64,000 nt of DNA from Shewanella psychrotolerans (GCF_019457595.1 NZ_CP080419.1:62001-126000); one strand, 5' to 3'. Shown: positions 53,680-63,474, counted from the first letter of the stretch. Notes: a model not told the origin generated them from the sequence alone. A program made the numbers and translations.

Positions 53680-54582
53680 CTAACCCCACAGGTAGTGATC
53701 CACTAGTAGGACGATAAACAATATCATCAGGTGATAAATCGAAAATCGAAATACCTGCATGGCGAGGCCGGGTTTATCGCGATACTTTAGTTCCCATGCC
53801 TTGTAGATAAAGGCACTGCTTAATAGGGTCGATCCAACTAAATAGAGTGGACCACACATGCCAACCAGTACAGGATAAAGTGAGGCGATGGCGAGCAGCA
53901 CTGTGTACAGCAATATGCAGGTTTTGGTGAACTCTATGCCATGGGTTACCGGTAGCATAGGGACATCGACCTTAGCATATTCGGCTTTTCGGTGAATGGC
54001 TAACGCCCAAAAGTGTGGTGGAGTCCAAGCGAAAATAATAATGACCAGAAGTAGGGCATGACCATGGAACTCGCCAGTAATGGATGTCCAGCCTAATAAA
54101 GGCGGCATTGCTCCAGCTAGGCCGCCAACGACAATGTTTTGTGGCGTCGCTCTTTTAAGATATGCCGTATATATGACGGCGTAGCCAATGAGGCTGGCGA
54201 AGGTTAACCAAGCGGTAAGCGGATTTACCGCGAGATATAACAGCATAAAGCCGAGTATCGCCATCGATGTCGCAAACGTTAGCGCTCTGACAATCGAGAC
54301 TCGTCCCTTAGGAAGCGGTCTGTTATAGGTGCGAGCCATGAGAGCATCGATACGGCGATCGATTAGATGGTTATAGGCAGCAGCAGCGCCAGCCATCATG
54401 CCTATGCCAACAAGCCCTGCCACTAGTGGTTGCAGCGGCACGGCTCCTGGTACAGCTAAACACATGCCGACCAATACCGTCAGTAACATTAATGCGACCA
54501 CTTTGGGTTTGGTCATCTCTAAATAGTCACGCCAATCTAAGCTGCTGGCTTGTTGGCTTGTTAATGTAAGAGGTTTTGCCAT
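53680..54582 (-). CDS. cyoE: protoheme IX farnesyltransferase (heme O synthase)
   Basis: 300 aa with eight or nine helices. Prenyltransferase aspartate motifs: [23 protein letters not shown] and the loop [25 protein letters not shown]. It farnesylates heme b to heme o, the substrate of CtaA. Confidence 0.96.
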   Translation of the reverse strand: MAKPLTLTSQQASSLDWRDYLEMTKPKVVALMLLTVLVGMCLAVPGAVPLQPLVAGLVGIGMMAGAAAAYNHLIDRRIDALMARTYNRPLPKGRVSIVRALTFATSMAILGFMLLYLAVNPLTAWLTFASLIGYAVIYTAYLKRATPQNIVVGGLAGAMPPLLGWTSITGEFHGHALLLVIIIFAWTPPHFWALAIHRKAEYAKVDVPMLPVTHGIEFTKTCILLYTVLLAIASLYPVLVGMCGPLYLVGSTLLSSAFIYKAWELKYRDKPGLAMQVFRFSIYHLMILFIVLLVDHYLWG

Positions 54583-54595
54583 TGCCTTGCCTCGC

Positions 54596-55579
54596 TTATG
54601 CTTTACGCCACAGGGCGTAGTTGATAAAAACCATTGTCAGTAACAAGAGTGCCGCTCCAGCGTTATGAGAAACTGCAATACCTAAAGGTAGATGCAAGAC
54701 AACATTGCTGATGCCAAGTACGACTTGAATGATGACAAGAGATATCAGCGTCCATGCTGCGCGTTTTAATAGTGATGATCGCGACTGGGTTAACATCTTG
54801 TAGGCTAACCAAAGCAGTAGTGTCGCGGTAATTATGGCGCCAAATCGGTGTGCCACATGAATTGTCATTCTTGATGAGTAATCTAAAATGCCAAACTCGT
54901 AACTGCCTTCTGTTTTGTGTAGCGGATTAAATGCATGTAGAGGATCGAGATTATTTATCCAGTCGCCTTCGCAGATGGGTAATTTGGTACATGCAAGCGC
55001 CGCATAGTTGGATGATGTCCAGCCGCCTAGGACAATTTGCATGACTAATATCACTAAACTTATCAGTGCCAATGGTGCGAGTTTTCTGGCCCTTGAATCT
55101 CCACCAGGGATTCGTAGTGGCTTAGTACGTAAATAGAGTATCCAGAGCAGTGAGATTAACGCGAACCCCCCGATGAGATGTGACATCACTACGATCGGCA
55201 TTAGTTTCATTGTTACGGTCCACATCCCCAGCGCTGCTTGAAATAAGATAAGTACAGCAATGGCGCTGGGGAGCTTTTTGGGAGCATCCTGCGTCCTAAA
55301 GCTAATAAATAGGATGTAAACAACGAATAAACCAAGTGTGCCAGCGATATAACGATGGATCATCTCGAGCCATGCTTTTTCGGGCTCTACAATATGTTCA
55401 GGAAAGGCAATTTGTGCTTGGTTGAGTTCATGACTCTGGGTAGGAACTTTTAGCATGCCATAACATCCTGGCCAGTCAGGGCAGCCTAGCCCAGCGTCAG
55501 AGAGGCGTGTATAAGCACCCATTAAAATAACGCATAGGGTGAAAACTAGCGTGAGTTTAAGTAATGGAGATAGTTGCAT
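54596..55579 (-). CDS. ctaA: heme A synthase, COX15/CtaA family
   Basis: 327 aa, eight helices. Histidine heme ligands lie in [36 protein letters not shown] and [11 protein letters not shown]; a cysteine pair is in the periplasmic loop ([11 protein letters not shown]). It converts heme o to heme a for the aa3 oxidase. It overlaps the preceding gene by 1 bp. Confidence 0.95.
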   Translation of the reverse strand: MQLSPLLKLTLVFTLCVILMGAYTRLSDAGLGCPDWPGCYGMLKVPTQSHELNQAQIAFPEHIVEPEKAWLEMIHRYIAGTLGLFVVYILFISFRTQDAPKKLPSAIAVLILFQAALGMWTVTMKLMPIVVMSHLIGGFALISLLWILYLRTKPLRIPGGDSRARKLAPLALISLVILVMQIVLGGWTSSNYAALACTKLPICEGDWINNLDPLHAFNPLHKTEGSYEFGILDYSSRMTIHVAHRFGAIITATLLLWLAYKMLTQSRSSLLKRAAWTLISLVIIQVVLGISNVVLHLPLGIAVSHNAGAALLLLTMVFINYALWRKA

Positions 55580-56124
55580 TAGCCGACCCTCGACAGTTTA
55601 AGCATCTTGCGTAAATCTGCCACCATGGCTTTTCCTAATAAAATCTGCTCCTGTTTGTCATTGACTTGTTTATAACGCATCACTAATGAACCGAGTGGGT
55701 CGACGATGATTAACTCTTGCTCGAGCATCATTTCGGCTAGCTGTTGGCTGATATTTGCGGTATCGAATTTAAATTGTGCAAGTGCTTCAAGATCGCTACT
55801 GGGTTGCAATAGGATGATTGTTTTGACCCTGTTTTGATCTCGGCCTAATGCGATATGACTTTGATGAAGGATATAGAGGCGGTCTAAGCAGGTGTTATCA
55901 CACTGGCTAGGAAGCAAATAGATGATCTGCCAAGATTTAGGCTGCGGATTTTCCATAGCCAAACTGCTGTAGCTAGTATCGGGGGTGAGTAGTTGGCCTT
56001 TGTTCGTGGCGCCACCGTGGTAAAGGTTCATACTAAGAACGAGTTTAGCAACGACGACAGGTAACACGAATACCAGCAATAGCATTAAAAGGGGTTTTGC
56101 GCCTTTGGGCTTAAGGGAGTTCAT
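55579..56124 (-). CDS. membrane-anchored CxxxC protein of cytochrome oxidase operon
   Basis: 181 aa: one N-terminal membrane helix (11-31), then a periplasmic region with LLPSQCDNTCLDRLYILHQ, in which C75-x3-C79 has the same spacing and even the same position as the copper site of the Sco protein in this operon. The order of strands suggests a divergent thioredoxin fold. Conserved in Shewanella-type cox operons as a hypothetical protein, as I recall. A role in copper or disulfide handling for oxidase assembly is inferred. Confidence 0.75.
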   Translation of the reverse strand: MNSLKPKGAKPLLMLLLVFVLPVVVAKLVLSMNLYHGGATNKGQLLTPDTSYSSLAMENPQPKSWQIIYLLPSQCDNTCLDRLYILHQSHIALGRDQNRVKTIILLQPSSDLEALAQFKFDTANISQQLAEMMLEQELIIVDPLGSLVMRYKQVNDKQEQILLGKAMVADLRKMLKLSRVG

Positions 56125-56285
56125 TTTAGCTCCTCTCGTTGATCATTTAGTGCGGATCTATGCCCACACCGAAAAATGCCAACTTCCCGAGACGGCTAGG
56201 AAGTGATTAATGTGATCTCTTCAGCTGCTTAATTTCACAGCGATTATGTTCTAACCTACAAGGTCTTATTACTTTACGCAACAGC

Positions 56286-57044
56286 TCAATTTGTTGAGTT
56301 TTTATCGGGTTTGTCTATGTTTTTCTTTTTTATTATCAATAGATAAAGCATGAGTAGTGCAAATGCCGCCGCCATCGAAAACCACTGTAATGCGTAACCT
56401 TGGTGTTTTTGTGAACTGAGCGGAATGGGCTGCCACGGTCTAGGGAGCGTATTGCCTACCAGCTGATCGGGTTGTAGCACAGCAGGAGCGAGCTCTTGTT
56501 GTAATAGTTGCCCAAGCTCTGTCAGATTAAGATTTTGGATCCGCAGTGGATTTCCCGGCTCCGCTAATAGATGCTCGCTGAGCGGATTAGTCGATTTCTG
56601 ATATAGCTTGCCATGTAGCAATTGAGTCGTCGTAATGGGGGCTACCCTAGGTAAAATACGTCGATCCATCGAACTGGCTATAAAGCCGAGCTCCACCAGT
56701 AATAAGGGCGAATTCCGGTTAACTTGTACCGCTTGATAGGCCAAATATCCGACGGTGCCCTGATATATTTGATTATCTAGTAGGATGATTTGCTGATTAA
56801 TGGGATTTACTTCTGCCTCTAAACGATACCCCGTTAATCTGTCATCGGCGGGGAGTGTTAAGAGTTGATCGAATGAGATCGGAGCCTTATTTTGTCTTTC
56901 ATTTAATTCTTGTTGCCATGCGTGTTTTTCTTCGGCTCTGCTGAGTTGCCAAAAACCCAACTTGACCAATATGCTAAACACCAGCACAGTAAGGCAGGCT
57001 ACAAAAATGCTAGCCCAGGATATCAGCCGCTTAGGAGCCCCCAT
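56286..57044 (-). CDS. SURF1-family cytochrome oxidase assembly protein
   Basis: 252 aa from the ATG at 57044. Two helices at the ends (about 11-28 and 225-243) and SURF1 marks between: LGFWQLSRAEEKHAWQ near the N-terminus, LDNQIYQGTVGYLAYQAV and a C-terminal GYALQWFSMAAAFALLMLYL. Longer starts (57095, 57125, 57146) exist in frame but none has a ribosome binding site. With this start, the start codon shares the CATG palindrome with the start codon of the plus-strand gene. SURF1 assists heme a insertion. Confidence 0.85.
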   Translation of the reverse strand: MGAPKRLISWASIFVACLTVLVFSILVKLGFWQLSRAEEKHAWQQELNERQNKAPISFDQLLTLPADDRLTGYRLEAEVNPINQQIILLDNQIYQGTVGYLAYQAVQVNRNSPLLLVELGFIASSMDRRILPRVAPITTTQLLHGKLYQKSTNPLSEHLLAEPGNPLRIQNLNLTELGQLLQQELAPAVLQPDQLVGNTLPRPWQPIPLSSQKHQGYALQWFSMAAAFALLMLYLLIIKKKNIDKPDKNSTN

Positions 57045-57261
57045 GACTGGAATAGTGTTGTTTAAGTTAGTGTTAGTGCTACTACTGCTTTTCATTATAT
57101 TTAATCTTGGGAAAGCGCTCTTCATCTTGGTTAAGGGAGAGGACAAGGCCCCGATGAGTCGTTATTTGGGGCGACGAGTCCTGTTTTCTGTACTCGTTGT
57201 TCTATTGCTTTTGCTGGCTTTAGCACTTGGGACACTCACCCCAAATCCTAGGCCCTATTAG
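57043..57261 (+). CDS. DUF2909 twin-helix membrane protein
   Basis: 72 aa from ATG 57043 with AGGAG 6 nt upstream. Two hydrophobic helices (about 4-24 and 45-64) separated by GKALFILVKGEDKAPMSRYLGRR, the layout of DUF2909 proteins found in cytochrome oxidase loci. It is the only plus-strand gene inside the cox cluster. Function unknown; a small oxidase assembly or stability factor is plausible by context. Confidence 0.85.
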   Translation: MTGIVLFKLVLVLLLLFIIFNLGKALFILVKGEDKAPMSRYLGRRVLFSVLVVLLLLLALALGTLTPNPRPY

Positions 57262-57279
57262 GGCGTGGTGAAAACACTT

Positions 57280-57311
57280 ATATTAAAAGCGTAAAATATT
57301 AAAAGCGTAAA
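57280..57311. repeat. 16-bp perfect tandem duplication
   Basis: Two adjacent copies of ATATTAAAAGCGTAAA between the convergent DUF2909 and coxC genes. Probably a replication-slippage product. Confidence 0.9.
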
Positions 57312-57324
57312 TCAGCCTTAGGGG

Positions 57325-58200
57325 TTATAAGACGTAGACAAAAATAAACAGGCATAGCCACACTACATCCACGAAGTGCCAATACCAACTTCCCGCCTGA
57401 AAGGCAAAGTGTTTCTCTGAGGTAAAATGGCCTTTTAATACTCTAAGAAACAGGACAAAAAGAAATACCGTTCCCAGTGTGACGTGCATGCCATGAAAAC
57501 CAGTTAACAAGAAAAAGGTATTGCCGTAAATGCCGGATGAGAGTGTTAATCCCATCTCTTGATAGGCGTGCATATACTCTTCGGCTTGTAAAATGAGGAA
57601 TGCCAGTCCAAGCAATATAGTGACACCTAACCACAGTGTGAGGGCGGTCCGTTTGCTCTTTTCGAGGCTGACATGGGCAAAGTGGAGGGTGACAGATGAG
57701 GTAAGCAGAATCATTGTGTTATAAAGTGGCAGTCCGGTCCATCCCATGGCCTCTGTTTGAGTGCCATCTGGTGTGGTCACTAAAGGCCACATCGCTTCAA
57801 ATGTTGGCCATAACACTTCATGGGTCATCGCATTATTTGATGCGCCACCGAGCCAAGGGACTGCGATGGTCCGAGCATAGAGTAGGGCACCAAAAAAAGC
57901 AGCGAAAAACATCACTTCAGAGAAGATAAACCAACTCATTCCTTGTCTAAAAGAGCGATCCATTTGTTTTGAATACAAACCTGACATGGATTCATGTATT
58001 ACCGTTCGAAACCAGCCAAATATCATACTGATAATAACCACAATACCGGCCGTAAGAATATAGCCACCACTGGATTGCTGAGTATTGAGCTGTTGCACGT
58101 AACTACCCGCGCCGAATGCTATTAGGAATAAACCAATAGCGCCTATGATGGGCCAAGCGCTCTGTGCTGGCACATAATAGTGTTCATGTTTGGTTGTCAT
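57325..58200 (-). CDS. coxC: cytochrome c oxidase subunit III
   Basis: 291 aa, seven helices. Subunit III marks: FFSEVMFFAAFFGALLYAR-type segment with the conserved Glu (ISEVMFF), LLTGFHGMHVTLGTVFL, AGSWYWHFVDVVWLCLFIFVYVL. It stabilises the aa3 oxidase. It overlaps ctaG by 4 bp. Confidence 0.96.
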   Translation of the reverse strand: MTTKHEHYYVPAQSAWPIIGAIGLFLIAFGAGSYVQQLNTQQSSGGYILTAGIVVIISMIFGWFRTVIHESMSGLYSKQMDRSFRQGMSWFIFSEVMFFAAFFGALLYARTIAVPWLGGASNNAMTHEVLWPTFEAMWPLVTTPDGTQTEAMGWTGLPLYNTMILLTSSVTLHFAHVSLEKSKRTALTLWLGVTILLGLAFLILQAEEYMHAYQEMGLTLSSGIYGNTFFLLTGFHGMHVTLGTVFLFVLFLRVLKGHFTSEKHFAFQAGSWYWHFVDVVWLCLFIFVYVL

Positions 58201-58766
58201 TTTGCTGCTCCTTGTTCAACAGCACCGACGTAACCATTATCGGTGATATTGTAGAGAGTATAGGAAAGTGTCAGTGTCGATATCGACTGTGGAAGATCGG
58301 GATCGATATAAAAAATCAAGGGTAATGCTGCATCTGCGTTGGCGGTTAATACCTGCTGGTTAAAGCAGAAACATTCCGTCTTATGGAAGTAGGCCGCTCC
58401 TTGTCCTGGTGATACGGAGGGAATGGCTTGTCCTACAGTTCGATTTAAGGACAGACTTTTGGCATTGAAGCTGGTGCGAATGAGTTCACCTGGATGAACT
58501 TGCATTCGCTTAACTTCAGGAACAAATTGCCAAGGCATGTCACTTTGTGTGTGGGCCATAAACTCTACGGTAACGATACGAGACGTATCGATAGCCATCG
58601 GGGTATAGGCCGTCGCAGTGGATTGAGTTTTGCCGTTAATACCCAACTGTTCGCAAAGTACGTCATACAGCGGCACCAACGCAAAACCAAAGCCGAACAT
58701 ACCAATAGAGCCCGCTATCAGCAGCATGATAAGTTTCTGGTTCGATCTCACCGGGTGCTGACTCAT
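58197..58766 (-). CDS. ctaG: cytochrome oxidase assembly protein CtaG/Cox11
   Basis: 189 aa with an N-terminal anchor helix (13-33) and the Cox11 copper motif ECFCFNQQVL. It delivers copper to CuB in subunit I. Located between coxA and coxC with 1-4 bp gaps. Confidence 0.95.
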   Translation of the reverse strand: MSQHPVRSNQKLIMLLIAGSIGMFGFGFALVPLYDVLCEQLGINGKTQSTATAYTPMAIDTSRIVTVEFMAHTQSDMPWQFVPEVKRMQVHPGELIRTSFNAKSLSLNRTVGQAIPSVSPGQGAAYFHKTECFCFNQQVLTANADAALPLIFYIDPDLPQSISTLTLSYTLYNITDNGYVGAVEQGAAK

Positions 58767-58767
58767 G

Positions 58768-60360
58768 TTACTTGATCTCTGGTGGGGTGGAGAATGAGTG
58801 GTAGGGCGCAGGGCTCGGTATTGTCCACTCTAATCCCTCTGCGCCATCCCAAGGTTTTGCAGGGGCTTTCTCTCCTCCCTTAATGCATTTAAGCACGACG
58901 GCGAGGAAAATAAGTTGCGATAAACCAAAGGCAAACCCACCAATAGAGACTATCTGGTTAACATCTGCAAACTGAATCGCGTAGTCTGGAATTCGTCGCG
59001 GCATACCCGCTAGGCCCAAGAAATGCATTGGGAAGAACAGCACATTGACCGAGATGGTTGAACACCAAAAATGAATTTTACCTAATCGCTCGTCATACAT
59101 ATTTCCTGTCCATTTCGGTAGCCAATAATAGGCCGCGGCCATAATCGAGAAAATGGCACCTGTTACTAATACATAATGGAAATGAGCCACCACAAAGTAG
59201 GTATCGTGATATTGGAAATCGACGGGAGTAATCGCCAGCATCAGACCTGAAAATCCACCAATGGTAAATAGTATGATAAACGCAATGGCAAACAGCATTG
59301 GGGTTTCAAAACTAATCGAGCCTCGCCACATGGTCGCGACCCAGTTAAAGACCTTTACCCCTGTTGGAACGGCAATCAACATAGTGCAGTACATGAAAAA
59401 CAACTCGGCAAATACTGGCATTCCTGTAGTGAACATATGGTGGGCCCACACAAGGAATGACAGTATGGCAATACTGGCTGTCGCGTACACCATTGAAGAG
59501 TAGCCAAAAAGTCGTTTACGACTGAAAGCCGGGACAATCGCCGAGATAATACCAAAGGAGGGTAAGATCATGATGTACACTTCAGGGTGACCAAAGAACC
59601 AGAATATGTGTTGGAACATCACGGGATCGCCCCCACCTGCGGCATCGAAGAAGCTGGTGCCGAAGTACTTGTCCGTCAGCACCATAGTGACCACTCCTGC
59701 GAGCACAGGCATCACAGCTATTAACAAGAATGCAGTGATAAGCCATGTCCATACAAATAGAGGTAACTTCATCCATGTCATACCAGGTGCACGCATATTC
59801 ACGATAGTGACGATCACGTTAATAGCACCCATTATCGAGCTGATCCCCATTATGTGCACCGAGAATACGAACAGCGCCGTGCTATCTGGACTATAGGTTG
59901 TAGAAAGTGGTGCATAGAAGGTCCAACCGAAATTGGGTCCACCACCTTCCATAAATAGCGAGCTTAATAGTATGGTAAAAGCGAAGGGTAAGATCCAAAA
60001 GCTCCAATTATTCATTCGTGGCAGTGCCATATCTGGAGCGCCTATCATCATAGGAATTAACCAGTTAGCAAGCCCAGTAAAAGCCGGCATTACTGCGCCA
60101 AACACCATAATTAGACCGTGAACAGTGGTCATCTGGTTGAAAAAGTTTGGCTCAACCAATTGTAATCCAGGCTGAAAAAGCTCTGCCCGTATCACCATGG
60201 CCATGGCACCACCGGTTAAAAACATAATGAAACTGAACCACAAATAAAGCGTGCCAATATCTTTGTGGTTTGTGGTTAAAACCCAGCGCATAAGGCCTTT
60301 GGGTGCACCATGATGATGATCATCATGAGCGGTTGGTATATCTTGTGTAATAGTGCTCAT
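58768..60360 (-). CDS. coxA: cytochrome c oxidase subunit I (aa3 type)
   Basis: 530 aa, twelve helices. Low-spin heme His in TTVHGLIMVFG, CuB/heme a3 region with FWFFGHPEVYIMILPSFGI (His-Tyr cross-link pair), WAHHMFTTGMP, and HDTYFVVAHFHYVLVTG. E in the HPEVY context and the N-terminal proton-channel region indicate an A-type proton-pumping oxidase. It reduces O2 to water with electrons from subunit II. Confidence 0.97.
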   Translation of the reverse strand: MSTITQDIPTAHDDHHHGAPKGLMRWVLTTNHKDIGTLYLWFSFIMFLTGGAMAMVIRAELFQPGLQLVEPNFFNQMTTVHGLIMVFGAVMPAFTGLANWLIPMMIGAPDMALPRMNNWSFWILPFAFTILLSSLFMEGGGPNFGWTFYAPLSTTYSPDSTALFVFSVHIMGISSIMGAINVIVTIVNMRAPGMTWMKLPLFVWTWLITAFLLIAVMPVLAGVVTMVLTDKYFGTSFFDAAGGGDPVMFQHIFWFFGHPEVYIMILPSFGIISAIVPAFSRKRLFGYSSMVYATASIAILSFLVWAHHMFTTGMPVFAELFFMYCTMLIAVPTGVKVFNWVATMWRGSISFETPMLFAIAFIILFTIGGFSGLMLAITPVDFQYHDTYFVVAHFHYVLVTGAIFSIMAAAYYWLPKWTGNMYDERLGKIHFWCSTISVNVLFFPMHFLGLAGMPRRIPDYAIQFADVNQIVSIGGFAFGLSQLIFLAVVLKCIKGGEKAPAKPWDGAEGLEWTIPSPAPYHSFSTPPEIK

Positions 60361-60369
60361 TTTAATCCC

Positions 60370-61932
60370 TTACTTTCCGTGACCATCAACATCGGTAGCT
60401 TGAACCGCATCACCCGAGTTATTACCCCATGCATTGCGCTCATACGTCACCACTGCAGCAAGTTGTTGTGGCGTAAGCTGCGAGCCAAACGCCTGCATAG
60501 CCGTGCCAGGCTTACCATTAATAACTATATCAAGGTGCCCAGAAACAGGGCCTTTGATGACAGGACTACCCACAAGTGAAGGGAAAGCGCCGGGTAGTCC
60601 AGTGCCAGTTGCCTGATGACAAGCAACGCAACTGCTGAGATAAACTTGCTCTCCCATGGACATAAGTTCTTCCATCGTTAAGTCATCTAAAACCGCAGCC
60701 TTTGAATCTTGTGGTGCTTCGGTTAAAGCCGCTACGTTTTCTGTCGTTGGTGAGTTTTCTGGTAAGTTGGTTGGCGTCTTTGGGGTGGCATCAGTCGTTG
60801 CAGCAGCGCTTGCCTCTTCGGAGCCACTGACATCTGCGGCCTGAATAATATCGCCAGAGTCGTTACCCCAAGCATTTCGCTCAAAGGTGACAACGGCAGC
60901 AATTTCAGTTGCCGTTAGCTGCTTAGCAAATGCCTGCATCGCAGTCCCCGTTTTACCATGCAACACTATGTCAATATGATCTGAGACAGGTCCTGTGATA
61001 ATGGGACTGCCAATTAATGAGGGAAATACCCCAGGTAAACCCGCACCATTAGGTTGGTGGCAGGCTGCACAGCGTGCCATGTAAACTTGCTCGCCTTGAG
61101 CCATCAGCTCCTCCTTTGAGAGTGTCTGGCTCAGAGAGGCTTTTGCTTGAGCCTCTGCAATGCTGGCTTGCGCTTTTTGGTCTTGTATCCAGTTGTCAAA
61201 ATCAGCTTCAGAAAGCACTTCGACGACGATAGGCATAAAGCCGTGGTCTTTACCGCAGAGCTCTGCACATTGACCTCGGTAGGTACCGGGTTTATCGATA
61301 CGGGTCCAAGCCTCGTTAATAAACCCTGGGTTGGCATCTTTTTTCACGGCAAATGCAGGAACCCACCATGAATGGATCACATCCTCTGAAGTCATTAAGA
61401 AACGCACTTTTTTATTAATTGGTAGAACGAGCGGTTTATCTACTTCAAGCAGATAGTGCTCGCCTTTGGCTTCACTACCTTCTATCTGTGTTCTTGGCGT
61501 TGCAAGCAGGCTGTAGTACTCGATATCATAATCGAAATAGCTGTAATGCCATTTCCATTGGGAACCCGTGATCTTAATGGTCAAGTCTGCATCGCTGGGG
61601 TCTTCCATTGCTATCAGGGTTTGTGTTGCTGGAATAGCCATCATGATTAAAATAACGAAAGGAACGATGGTCCATGCAATTTCGACTTTAGTACTTTCAT
61701 GGAAGTTGGCGGCAACGGCACCTTTAGAGCGTCGATGGTTGATGATCGAATAGATCATCACACCAAAGACCACAATGCCTATGGCACAACAGATGTAGAG
61801 AATGGTCATGTGGAGGCCAAACACTCTTCCACTTATCTCTGTAACCCCTTCTGTCATGTTGAGGGGCATATCGGCTGCGAGTATGGGGGGCGTAAACAGC
61901 AACGCCAGCAAATAATACAACACTTGCTTCAC
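60370..61932 (-). CDS. coxB: cytochrome c oxidase subunit II with two fused cytochrome c domains
   Basis: 520 aa. Signal peptide (1-19), two helices (about 38-63 and 84-107), CuA domain with His187, Cys222, Glu224, Cys226, His230, Met233 (GQCAELCGKDHGFMP). Then two class I cytochrome c domains in tandem: CAACH at 288-292 and CVACH at 435-439, about 147 aa apart and clearly repeats of each other (GLPG-FPSL-GSP). An Ala/Thr/Pro-rich linker lies near 370-412. Most caa3-type subunit II proteins have one such domain. It is first in the operon, 9 bp before coxA. Confidence 0.96.
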   Translation of the reverse strand: MKQVLYYLLALLFTPPILAADMPLNMTEGVTEISGRVFGLHMTILYICCAIGIVVFGVMIYSIINHRRSKGAVAANFHESTKVEIAWTIVPFVILIMMAIPATQTLIAMEDPSDADLTIKITGSQWKWHYSYFDYDIEYYSLLATPRTQIEGSEAKGEHYLLEVDKPLVLPINKKVRFLMTSEDVIHSWWVPAFAVKKDANPGFINEAWTRIDKPGTYRGQCAELCGKDHGFMPIVVEVLSEADFDNWIQDQKAQASIAEAQAKASLSQTLSKEELMAQGEQVYMARCAACHQPNGAGLPGVFPSLIGSPIITGPVSDHIDIVLHGKTGTAMQAFAKQLTATEIAAVVTFERNAWGNDSGDIIQAADVSGSEEASAAATTDATPKTPTNLPENSPTTENVAALTEAPQDSKAAVLDDLTMEELMSMGEQVYLSSCVACHQATGTGLPGAFPSLVGSPVIKGPVSGHLDIVINGKPGTAMQAFGSQLTPQQLAAVVTYERNAWGNNSGDAVQATDVDGHGK

Positions 61933-62200
61933 TAGACTTCTCCTCTGTCAATTGCGAAGGCAACTACAAAGAAGAGCCACACAGTATGTCTCGGCTCTAT
62001 GCAAACTCTTCGGTTCCCAAAAAAGCAACGATGACTTCAAAGTGCGCTGGTGGTGTAAATGTTATTGCTGGTGGTGACCACGCTTGCACTTACGGCTGAA
62101 TATATCAGGCTAATTTCAACGAATTGACACAAGAGAAGACTTCTCACGGGCTCAATTGCGTCGACAGCTAAATTGTTCGGATATAACAAATAATCGTTGA

Positions 62201-62246
62201 TATCTACTATTAACTTAATCGGTGTTCAAATATTGATCAAGATCAC
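62201..62246 (-). promoter_or_regulatory. predicted cox operon promoter with CRP/FNR-like site
   Basis: On the minus strand TTGAAC (62224-62229) and TAGATA (62201-62206) are separated by exactly 17 bp. Directly upstream, plus-strand TTGAT-CAAG-ATCAC (62233-62246) matches 9 of 10 FNR positions; with its flanks it also matches CRP (ATTGATCAAGATCACT, 12 of 16). The site centre is near -44, close to a class II activator or a repressing position. Confidence 0.5.
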
Positions 62247-62278
62247 TTTTATTTTATTTTTCTAAACAAAACAGCGAC

Positions 62279-62303
62279 AAAAAAGCCCCTTGCGGGGCTT
62301 TTG
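62279..62303 (-). terminator. terminator of sulA-lexA transcript
   Basis: AAAAGCCCC-TTGC-GGGGCTTTT, followed on the minus strand by six T, 24 bp after the sulA stop codon. Confidence 0.85.
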
Positions 62304-62326
62304 TATGGAAAGGAGGAGTAAATCGA

Positions 62327-62836
62327 TTAATGCAATGAACTAAATAAACAGGCTTGTTGTATGCCTAGATCGTCCTGCATACGGGCTGTTACAGGTAAGT
62401 GACTATTTGCATCTTCGATAACGACACCCAGTGCTCGAGTGTTTTTGGCGACGATTTGTAAGCGACGATTATCTCTTGCATCGAGCGATTGAGTCCAACT
62501 AATCACCGCACTGGATGTACCACTTGTGAGTGCTTTTTCCATCGCCCAAAGTGCTTCGACTTCATCTTTGGTATGCACGAGTAGAATACGATCCATACGA
62601 ACCCCTGCATCTGCGAGCATCTGTTTATAGCCAATATTCGGTGGGCTGATTAGCACGACCCATTGTCCTTGTTGACTTAATCTAGCTAGCTGTGGTGTTA
62701 ACGCTTGTAACTCTTGTCTGCCTTGAGTGCTGCTTGACACGGTGGAAATAGTATTTGGGTGGGATGGTTTTAGTTGCTTATTTATATCAACCCACAGACC
62801 AGGATGACGTGGCGCATTACCGATTAAATTGTTCAT
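62327..62836 (-). CDS. sulA: SOS cell division inhibitor SulA-like protein
   Basis: 169 aa. [52 protein letters not shown] matches the SulA core, which blocks FtsZ polymerisation during SOS. It starts in an ATGA overlap with the lexA stop, so it is translated from the LexA-controlled transcript; in E. coli sulA is a separate gene. It ends at a terminator. Confidence 0.88.
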   Translation of the reverse strand: MNNLIGNAPRHPGLWVDINKQLKPSHPNTISTVSSSTQGRQELQALTPQLARLSQQGQWVVLISPPNIGYKQMLADAGVRMDRILLVHTKDEVEALWAMEKALTSGTSSAVISWTQSLDARDNRRLQIVAKNTRALGVVIEDANSHLPVTARMQDDLGIQQACLFSSLH

Positions 62837-63450
62837 TGCCAGTCTCCGTTGCGAATAACGCCGACCGCTAAGCCTTCAATGCTTAGGCTTTGATTAGCGA
62901 GATCAACCACTATAGGTGAGTAATCTTCATTTTCGGCATGCAAATACACGGTGTTGCCTTTCTTTTCAAAACGCTTAACCGTGACATCATCTTCAACTCG
63001 AGCGACGACGACTTGTCCATTACGTGCTTGTTCAACTTTATGTACAGCAAGTAGATCGCCTTCTAAGATGCCAATATTCTTCATACTGTCCCCCCGCACT
63101 CGTAGCAGGAAGTCCGCACAGGGTCTAAACATATTTGGATCGACCTGATAGTGTTGCTCCACATGCTCTTGGGCTAGTATGGGTTCACCTGCGGCAACTT
63201 GACCGATTAGCGGTAAACCGAGTTCTTCAGGTTCATCTTCTTGGGGGAGCTTTATCCCTCGAGATGTTCCTGGCATGATCTCTATACAGCCTTTTTTCGC
63301 TAGTGCCTTTAAATGTTCTTCTGCAGCATTAGCGCTCTTAAAGCCTAATCTGTGGGCAATTTCAGCTCGAGTAGGTGGCATGCCTGTGTCGGCTATATTG
63401 CGCTTAATTAGCTCTAAAATTTCAGCTTGTCTGGGTGTTAGTGGTCTCAT
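62833..63450 (-). CDS. lexA: SOS regulator LexA
   Basis: 205 aa. N-terminal winged helix ([39 protein letters not shown]), self-cleavage site Ala87-Gly88 (QVAAGEP), and catalytic Ser122 ([10 protein letters not shown]) with Lys159 (VTVKRFEK). RecA-stimulated cleavage relieves repression. Two SOS boxes lie just upstream of the start codon, so it is autoregulated. Confidence 0.98.
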   Translation of the reverse strand: MRPLTPRQAEILELIKRNIADTGMPPTRAEIAHRLGFKSANAAEEHLKALAKKGCIEIMPGTSRGIKLPQEDEPEELGLPLIGQVAAGEPILAQEHVEQHYQVDPNMFRPCADFLLRVRGDSMKNIGILEGDLLAVHKVEQARNGQVVVARVEDDVTVKRFEKKGNTVYLHAENEDYSPIVVDLANQSLSIEGLAVGVIRNGDWQ

Positions 63451-63458
63451 TATCTATC

Positions 63459-63474
63459 CTGTCTTTCCATACAG
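63459..63474 (-). promoter_or_regulatory. LexA SOS box, proximal
   Basis: CTGTCTTTCCATACAG, a full CTGT-N8-ACAG match, 9 bp before the lexA start codon. Confidence 0.9.

Larger units (their letters stand above)
61933..62326 (-). other. 394-bp intergenic region upstream of cox operon
   Basis: Holds the predicted cox promoter and CRP/FNR-like site (62201-62246), a roughly 260-nt untranslated leader with a palindrome GTGGTGACCAC near 62070, and the sulA terminator. I see no gene. Confidence 0.55.

Noticed and set aside
57252..57264. GCCCT / AGGGC hairpin over the DUF2909 stop codon
   Set aside because: Very short stem without T run; not a terminator.
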